A DNA stretch of 64,000 nt, taken from the NCBI GenBank assembly GCA_022494885.1, contig JAGVSM010000932.1:372001-436000 (forward strand), read 5' to 3'. The notes beneath the pieces were generated by a model. The model made no database searches. It saw only the letters and a program-made list of their open reading frames with translations, and had not been told where the DNA came from. The stretch's first letter is position 1, and the number at the start of each line of letters is the position of its first letter. Positions 59,701 through 64,000 of this stretch are shown one piece after another. The DNA is from Micrasema longulum (Eukaryota > Arthropoda > Insecta > Trichoptera > Brachycentridae). A program made the translations under genes and the position numbers.

Positions 59701-60874
59701 GATATTGCCGTCACAACAATTGCAATGACTATGGTCTCATTATTTTCTTAAGAGCTCATGACACAGCTCCACTTGAATGGCCATTGTTTTTGTAAATAAG
59801 CTAGTACATCGCCAAATGCTAGAGATTTTATTAATGTTTGCACAATTGGGGATTTTTTAATGCTAACAAAAAAAGACTTACCTGCAGTCAGGTATTTTAT
59901 TGTTATTAATAACATAATGAGTGGCGGTACAGGTACACCGCGGTTGTTGTGGGTAATCAATCTCTGTTTGATTAACTCCATGATATCATAAACAGTCTTT
60001 TTACTCAATTTATAACTATTCAGAAACTCGGTCGCATCCATTGTTTCAAGTGGATTGGCAGCGTCTCTGAGACCTCTGTAGGGGTTTTCAACGTCAATTT
60101 TTTTTCTTGGTGGTTCACGCGGGGCTGTTTCAGTATCCGAAAATGTAATATCATCGTCGCCTTCATTATCAAAATCGCTATCAAAATTGTCGTCGCTAAT
60201 ATTGTCTTCGTCAGAAGCCTTTGAAACATTAGCGTTTGAGGGTGGTTTAGTAGCAACGCGTTTCCTTTTGAATCGCCGGGAAAGCCGAACAGGACGCTCG
60301 CTAATGTCACTATCACACATACCTTCTAAATTATCCATGCTGTCTATTAATTGCATATACCTAAGATATCTTTCATATCGTCCTAAGCTATCCAACCGTT
60401 CTAATCGATCTAAATCCATCTTTAAATTCAGAAATAAATTCCAATTCTAAAAAAAACTATTGTCTGGTGTAAACAAAATGTCCGAGCCTTTGTAAATCCC
60501 AAACAAAAACGTCAAAATATACCAAACGTCAAAAAAAATGTATAAAGCGCATGCGCATAGGAAATGGAAAAATTAATCCAAAATAGACGTACAGTGCAAC
60601 TCATGCCGTGACTTTTGACAGATGGTGTTTGGATGCATAAAAACGCATTTTTCCAAGTAGAATTTACAATACAACATGACAATCAATAACCATTTCTTTT
60701 TAAATATATCACCACAGAATTTCGAAAATTTTTGGTTTCATTATTTATGGGAATGAAAATTAAATGTGTCGTTATAACCTCAAAATATATTGTAAATTAA
60801 GAATGAAAAAAGACACAAACCTCCAAATCTTCATAACTATTGAAATATTCATCAGCTGTATCTGAAGTTTCCAT
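50796..60874 (-). CDS. Protein arginine N-methyltransferase, Art8/PRMT6-like
   Basis: Minus-strand exons are 60874-60821, 56649-56413, 55589-55396, 55149-54938, 52250-52022 and 50976-50796; phases 0,0,2,1,2 close to 368 aa. It transfers methyl groups from S-adenosylmethionine to protein arginines. All core motifs are present: YFNSYEDLEIHQLMLQDEPR at 10-29, SAM motif I VMDVGAGSGVLS at 49-60, acidic E75 (YAVEAS), the double-E loop SEWMGFYLLHE with E120 and E129, and the THW loop at 273-275. Phrases such as DIIVSEWMGFYLLHEGMLDS and PCSCYMTKC make it closest to insect Art8. The C-terminus extends about 25 residues past the family box, Asp/Asn/Glu/Met-rich. The 4.2 kb intron 1 contains a separate Harbinger-like gene on the same strand. 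The exon-4 donor (GTACAC) is weak. Confidence 0.93.
51195..51515 (-). mobile_element. LINE fragment (endonuclease-RT linker) in Art8 intron 5
   Basis: The minus-strand frame reads ALKKSTWNKINKVLGRKNKT then EKFGSFFEVGVNNLLHKFT. This matches the linker between the endonuclease and reverse-transcriptase domains of jockey-like LINEs (W..IN..LGRK, then F..FF..VG). Only this piece is present. Confidence 0.6.
52283..52582. mobile_element. 300 bp hAT MITE with exact 8 bp target duplication
   Basis: Ends TAGTGATGGGCAAC and GTTACCCATCACTG are inverted repeats. CAATAGAC is duplicated exactly at 52275-52282 and 52583-52590. There is no coding capacity. It begins 33 bp from the 5' end of Art8 exon 5, inside intron 4. 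Confidence 0.92.
53110..53620 (-). repeat. Minisatellite-like repeat joined to a LINE-type 3' tail
   Basis: Four copies of a ~40 bp unit occur near 53190, 53295, 53440 and 53545 (plus strand TTGCAGCTACAGAGCGCAT, then GACGGTTGGAATTCTAG), spaced about 100-145 bp apart. At the left edge, 53120-53180 carries, inverted, the tail CGAAAATGGCGCTATATAA also seen behind the LINE ORF at 58.5 kb. Confidence 0.75.
53973..54226. mobile_element. MITE with ends GGGGTAATTACTAC, copy 2
   Basis: Same family as 27267-27485: the left end GTGGGGTAATTACTACAA is matched inverted by TTGTAGTAACTGGCCC. The inner parts TAGTGGGTAACTCACAAG and TTTGAATGCATGACTTGT are shared with copy 1. Confidence 0.8.
54540..54770 (-). 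mobile_element. SINE-A copy in Art8 intron 4
   Basis: Plus strand, left to right: CACCCAGTGGTGCTTAGGG, CATGAAGGTAAGATGATCAG, GCCAGGAATCGAACCTGGGA (B box inverted) and GAACCACTACAGCATGAGG. Confidence 0.85.
55795..56170 (+). mobile_element. LINE ORF2 C-terminus fragment, copy 3
   Basis: Same family as 11770-12292: GLLRWFGHVERMDIDING-like start, KRGRPRKI-like box, QILEDGHVKSQNNRCAYMRR and SILSACLFIRDRHDG at the end. It lies antisense in Art8 intron 2 with several frame breaks. Confidence 0.8.
56650..57450 (-). other. Art8 intron 1, part 3' of the nested gene
   Basis: A+T-rich; no terminal inverted repeat for the Harbinger gene was found here. Confidence 0.45.
57454..60419 (-). CDS. Harbinger/HARBI1-like transposase-derived gene lacking the catalytic triad
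   Basis: Minus-strand exons are 60419-59882, 59585-59305 and 58011-57454; phases 1 and 0 close to a single 458 aa reading frame with GT-AG introns. Residues 1-130 are charged and acidic. Residues about 130-230 correspond to the helix-turn-helix region of Harbinger transposases (LSKKTVYDIMELIKQRL, KGVSQATISRINTRVTKLI). The DDE domain follows: FPDTIGCLGTTHVGV at 235-249 has G243 where GC[IV]DGTH has the first catalytic D; PGATHENFIFN at 290-300; VLIGNQEY has N320 in place of the D of GDSGY; and N355 stands at the position of the usual glutamate before LKKRFRCL. So cleavage activity is unlikely although the frame is intact. It lies inside Art8 intron 1 on the same strand. This could be a domesticated gene or a decayed family member; I favour domesticated, moderately. 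Confidence 0.8.
58078..58255 (+). mobile_element. Possible SINE fragment with tRNA-like box
   Basis: AGCGGGTTCGATTCCCGACA at about 58113 is a good B box, followed by TGTGGTGTATATTTCATAAC and GTTGACAAGGCTCTAAAATA. The 5' half is degenerate. It is not SINE-A or SINE-B. Confidence 0.5.
58440..59010 (+). mobile_element. L2/CR1-like LINE 3' end inside the Harbinger-gene intron
   Basis: The frame 58482-58835 gives LHWLRFPQRVEYKLCWLMYK, SLHNSAPEYLRELC, GERAFAVAGPTAWNALPAEI and FRKKLKTHLF, the standard C-terminus of L2/CR1-clade ORF2. The 3' tail contains ATCGCCCTTGAGG and ATGGCGCTATATAA and ends in (ATT)n. It is 5'-truncated but open over 111 codons, so probably young. Confidence 0.9.
59095..59195 (-). 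mobile_element. SINE head of a third kind (SINE-C)
   Basis: On the minus strand, GTGGTCCCGTGGCTAGTGTT is followed by GAGGTTCAAACCCCACTCTC, a tRNA-like A/B box pair with a B box different from SINE-A and SINE-B. Only the head is clear. Confidence 0.6.
60420..60820 (-). other. Art8 intron 1, part 5' of the nested gene
   Basis: This holds the presumed promoter of the nested Harbinger-like gene. Short direct repeats (ACGTCAAAATATACC, then ACGTCAAAAAAAATG) and a GCGCATGCGC palindrome at about 60548 are seen. Confidence 0.4.
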
Positions 60875-61460
60875 TTTTACGCTCTTTATTCCACAATTAT
60901 TTTTTTAATGCGATTATAATAATTATTATTATCTAGTGTTTAAAAACTGACAGCGCCTGATCAAAATCTACAAACAAAATAAATCCGAAATAACCACTAA
61001 ATCATTTGTTCAACTTCCGTACTGACTTAGTGTACGCAACTTTTTACAAACGGGGCAAATTGTAATAACAATACAGTCCACTTTGATTTGCAAAAGTAAA
61101 TTAGTGATATCCAAACTAAAGGAAATAAGGCTAAAACAGCTGAATGCAGTTTCCTTTATTTTCAAGATATTAATGCTATTTTTTTTCTCCTGAATGAGTT
61201 CAGAGAAATAAAATATTTAAAACAAATAAAAGGTGGCTCCTTAACTTATAAATAAATGGATGGCAAAAAAACATTATAATGCGACGATTGCTGCAACCAG
61301 CTCGTTTTTGTCAGTTCATAAAAGAAGTTTTTTCAAAATAGAAAATAGGCATTATTATTTATTTTTTCTGCTATTGTATGTAAATATATATTTTATATTA
61401 AATCAAAACTGATTTTACTAAATACATGAGCCCAGAGTCACACAAATAAGGTTTTCATTT
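60875..61460. other. 5' flank of the Art8-like gene
   Basis: A+T-rich sequence; the promoter should lie here but no defined element stands out. Confidence 0.4.
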
Positions 61461-61759
61461 TTCCTTTTGCTCTCTTGTAAAATTTGTTATTTATTCGTTA
61501 AGCCAATTCTTGCCGTGTGTCCTCAATTATTTATGTTTGTTTACCAAATTTCACAACTGCATTTTTTAAAATGGTTGTCCAAAAATATAAATGACCGTGC
61601 CAGTAAACGGGAGTCAAGTTGTGTCATATTTTATCCTCAAATCTCCAAGGACCCTGACTCCGCCGACCGGTTCATGTAATACAAATCAATATTTTGAAAA
61701 CTAATATATCTTAACGGATTTTTTGAACAAATAATGCAGTAATAGTTCGTCACCAAGCG

Positions 61760-62002
61760 GTGGCAGATATGGTTGGCTGGGACTATGACGGGTCTACAAT
61801 ATACTGCGGATTCCTTCCAAAACCCTTTGCCACGCTTGCCCACTCTAAATGGCATCTATCCGGTTCTCGTTGTCTTAAAAGTTCAGTTTTGACGGTTCAG
61901 CAGATCATGTATGAACTAAGAGACGCAGACCTGACGCGGGAGGACGCACAGAAGTTTGCTGCCGAAACAGAGGCCGAAAGAAAATTTGTGGACATGGCTT
62001 AG
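61760..62002 (+). CDS. Orphan open frame of unknown origin
   Basis: The 80-codon frame begins at ATG in MADMVGWDYDGSTIYCGFLP and ends in LTREDAQKFAAETEAERKF plus VDMA-stop. Composition is clearly less A+T-rich than the flanks, and the frame is open upstream of the ATG to about 61742. The C-terminal part is predicted helical and charged. I do not recognise the family. It may be a terminal exon, a gene fragment or transposon-derived. Confidence 0.3.
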   Translation: MADMVGWDYDGSTIYCGFLPKPFATLAHSKWHLSGSRCLKSSVLTVQQIMYELRDADLTREDAQKFAAETEAERKFVDMA

Positions 62003-62029
62003 GGAGTGGGCATAGACATATTTTACACC

Positions 62030-62085
62030 AGCGTATCCCAACCACTGGTCCGCGGACCGGTACCAGTTCGTTGAGATTTTAAATT
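62030..62085. repeat. hAT-like terminus fragment
   Basis: CAGCGTATCCCAACCACTGG followed by TCCGCGGACCGGTACCAG is like the subterminal palindrome at the ends of Charlie-type hAT elements. No partner end is seen. Confidence 0.45.
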
Positions 62086-62089
62086 TTAA

Positions 62090-62825
62090 GATTTTGTCAA
62101 CCACAGGCTGTTTGGAAAGAGCTACTATAGAGTCGAAGAATATTTGTAGGACACGACAGCTTGACATTAGATTTGTGTTTATTGATTTTTGTTTGTTGAT
62201 TTAAATTGTGTTTTTCGAAAAAAATAAAAATATTCGTTTGCTAGGTTTAATTTACTGATTGTTGAATTGTATTGTATAGTTATGTTTTTATTTACTTTTA
62301 TAAGAGATTCAATGAATCTTATGCAAAAAAAGTACAATATTCTCTCAAATAAAATTATAGGTGTAAATCAATTGATTTATTTATTATCAAATTACAAAAA
62401 AAATACACGCGTTCACTTGTTTGCGAGTGATTTTGGCTCTAAATATACGCTTTCTTGAAACGACAAAAAAAAACTTACCCCGCAAAAAAGTATATAATGT
62501 GAGATGTTTAGAATCAGTATTAAAGAGTTATGTGACAATAAAATATTATTACTGTCTAAATTAAACGTAAATATCACATAAAATTGTAGGCTAAAAGTAA
62601 AAAGAGACGTTTAATTAGTCTTATTATTTATAGAATTTGGCATATAAAATTGAACGAATTCAAATACTTTTATTATTTATCCTTAAGAGTTAAGTTAGAA
62701 GTTAATAGGTATCCGAATCACTACTATCATATTATGAACATAACATTATACATTTATCAAAGTTGCTTTGATTATTTAACCCCGTTCTAAGACAGTTAAA
62801 TAAAATTATAAAAAGCTGTTATCAA
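62090..62825. other. A+T-rich spacer
   Basis: Nothing recognised. Confidence 0.5.
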
Positions 62826-62829
62826 TTTA

Positions 62830-63180
62830 TGGAAATAATAATAAAAGTAGTAGACACAGTGAAAATAAAGTAAAAAATAAAGTGAAACACGTAGTAAAAA
62901 AATAAATAATATAGTAAAAAAACCCAGTAAAATACGTAGGAAGAAACATAGTAAAAGATATAGTAAAAAACATGTTAAAAAAACCCATTAAAATACGTAG
63001 TAAAAACAAAGTACACAGTAAGGAACATAGTAAAAGACATAGTAAAAAAAATGAGTAAAGCTAACATTTTTTTTTTAACATAGCAAAATACGTAGTAAAA
63101 AGAAAAAACAGTAAAAAATGAAGGAAAAGATGAAATAAAAAAAAGTATCTGTATAGAAAAAATAAATATAAAAAAAAAAG
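62830..63180. repeat. A/G-rich degenerate tandem repeat
   Basis: The plus strand is almost free of C and T except in the motifs ATAGTAAAA and ACGTAGTAAAA, repeated more than a dozen times with variable A runs. The open frames on the minus strand (Phe/Leu/Tyr-rich) are by-products of this composition. Confidence 0.75.
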
Positions 63181-63212
63181 TTTAACTAATGTTTCTAAAT
63201 TACACAAAATTG

Positions 63213-63365
63213 TCATCATCATCCCCCATAAAATCGTGCATAGGGCACTGCATTGGTATATCAAATGGAGCGTACTTCGACCATCTATTCCACCAAAGTA
63301 AAGTGATCAGTCTTACGCTTCCGGTGCCAGTCCAGGATCAATACAGTATTGTAGTGTAAAAATAT
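63213..63365 (-). mobile_element. SINE-A copy without its tRNA head
   Basis: GTGCATAGGGCACTGCATTG, GTGATCAGTCTTACGCTTCC and TACAGTATTGTAGTGTAAAA match the body and 3' end. The 5' head is missing, so the copy is 5'-truncated. Confidence 0.75.
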
Positions 63366-63369
63366 ATTG

Positions 63370-63750
63370 TGAAAATGCGCATAAAGGAAAGTTTATTCAG
63401 GAGAGCATAACAAACACCGACTCTCTACTGATTAATAAGGGAGGAAGAGGGTAGGGGGCAGAGTCTCACGCACTCTCCCCATTCCTCTAGACTCCCCTCA
63501 ATGTCATTGTCCTTCATTACGATACCAAACAACAATTAATATACAGAGAAGAGGAAATCAATTGTAAAAATTATTTTTTTAAAAATACAAAAACGTAAGA
63601 CGAATTTGAAGCAAAAACCAGAAATACAAAAATAATTAGTCATTTGAGTCCCCATAATTCAGGTTTTTGGTGGACGTGACTTCGGCTTGAAATGCACTTC
63701 GTTCCGTTAGGAAACTAATGTTTCATCGAAAAATAAAGGTTCATAATAAT
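63370..63750. other. Spacer
   Basis: Includes a purine-rich stretch (AGGGAGGAAGAGGGTAGGGG) at about 63440. No gene is recognised. Confidence 0.45.
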
Positions 63751-63754
63751 CAAC

Positions 63755-64000
63755 ATACTACAACAGAGATGAAGAACATTTTAAAGAAGGTATTATAAAA
63801 GTCTAGGCATCTACAGGGCTTAAGACCTGTCATTGGCTGGTTTGTATTCACTGGTAACATTCACCATTCTGCCCATATTTGAACATCTATATTCCTTCAA
63901 TGCTTTCATCTGTTTGTAAAATTAAAGAGCTGTAACCTTTATTTATGCGGGTGTGTAAAGTGGCCATTAAAACCAGCCAACGACAGGTCATAAGCCCTGT
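63755..64000. repeat. Foldback element running off the window end
   Basis: The left arm (CTACAACAGAGATGAAGAAC, CTAGGCATCTACAGGGCTTA, GGTAACATTCACCATTCTGC) is followed by the start of the inverted arm (AACCAGCCAACGACAGGTCA, TAAGCCCTGT) at the edge, as in the FB copy at 30.15-30.65 kb. Confidence 0.75.

Noticed and set aside
62827..63264. Phe/Leu-rich minus-strand frames resembling membrane proteins
   Set aside because: They are the translation of an A/G-rich tandem repeat, with no start context or conservation.

Overview
This is a 64 kb piece of an animal nuclear genome, almost certainly an insect. The evidence is split genes with GT-AG introns, AATAAA poly(A) signals, strong A+T bias with GC-richer exons, an insect-type DM4/DM12 secreted protein, a stand-alone peptidyl-hydroxyglycine lyase, an Art8-type arginine methyltransferase, and many insect-style transposons (mariner, hAT, LINE tails, tRNA-derived SINEs). 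I cannot fix the order; a moth-like genome is possible but unproven. There is no prokaryotic or viral gene content.

Layout, left to right. 0-3.6 kb: LINE tails, a SINE and A+T-rich spacer. 3.7-5.6 kb (+): a single-exon ASH/MSP-like protein of 623 aa, probably ciliary. 6.2-14.35 kb (+): a five-exon DM4/DM12 secreted protein of 344 aa, with a 378 bp MITE 64 bp before its ATG and LINE and foldback repeats in its introns. 15.5-16.5 kb (+): a weakly supported small secreted peptide. 18.2-29.2 kb (+): a six-exon PAL gene (391 aa) for peptide C-terminal amidation, with a CRE palindrome just upstream and a complete but broken 2.76 kb hAT element in intron 2. 31.6-35.3 kb (-): the Qc-SNARE USE1 (251 aa, six exons). 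38.1-49.7 kb (+): gamma-tubulin complex component 4 (673 aa, twelve exons). 50.8-60.9 kb (-): an Art8/PRMT6-like arginine methyltransferase (368 aa, six exons). Its first intron holds an intact three-exon Harbinger/HARBI1-like reading frame (458 codons) in which all three expected catalytic acidic residues appear to be replaced. 61-64 kb: spacer, an orphan ORF, an A/G-rich degenerate tandem repeat and repeat fragments.

The genes do not form one pathway: they cover secretion (PAL, USE1, DM4/12), microtubule nucleation (GCP4), protein methylation (Art8) and probably cilia (ASH protein). USE1 and GCP4 are head to head with 2.8 kb between starts; GCP4 and Art8 converge. Exon borders were assigned by reading splice sites, phase continuity and family similarity. 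For the five multi-exon host genes the phases close exactly from start to stop codon.

The most interesting points are the catalytically dead-looking Harbinger gene nested in Art8, a SINE family whose 3' end matches a local LINE 3' end, the CRE at the PAL promoter, foldback elements, and a palindromic element with an unusually long target duplication.
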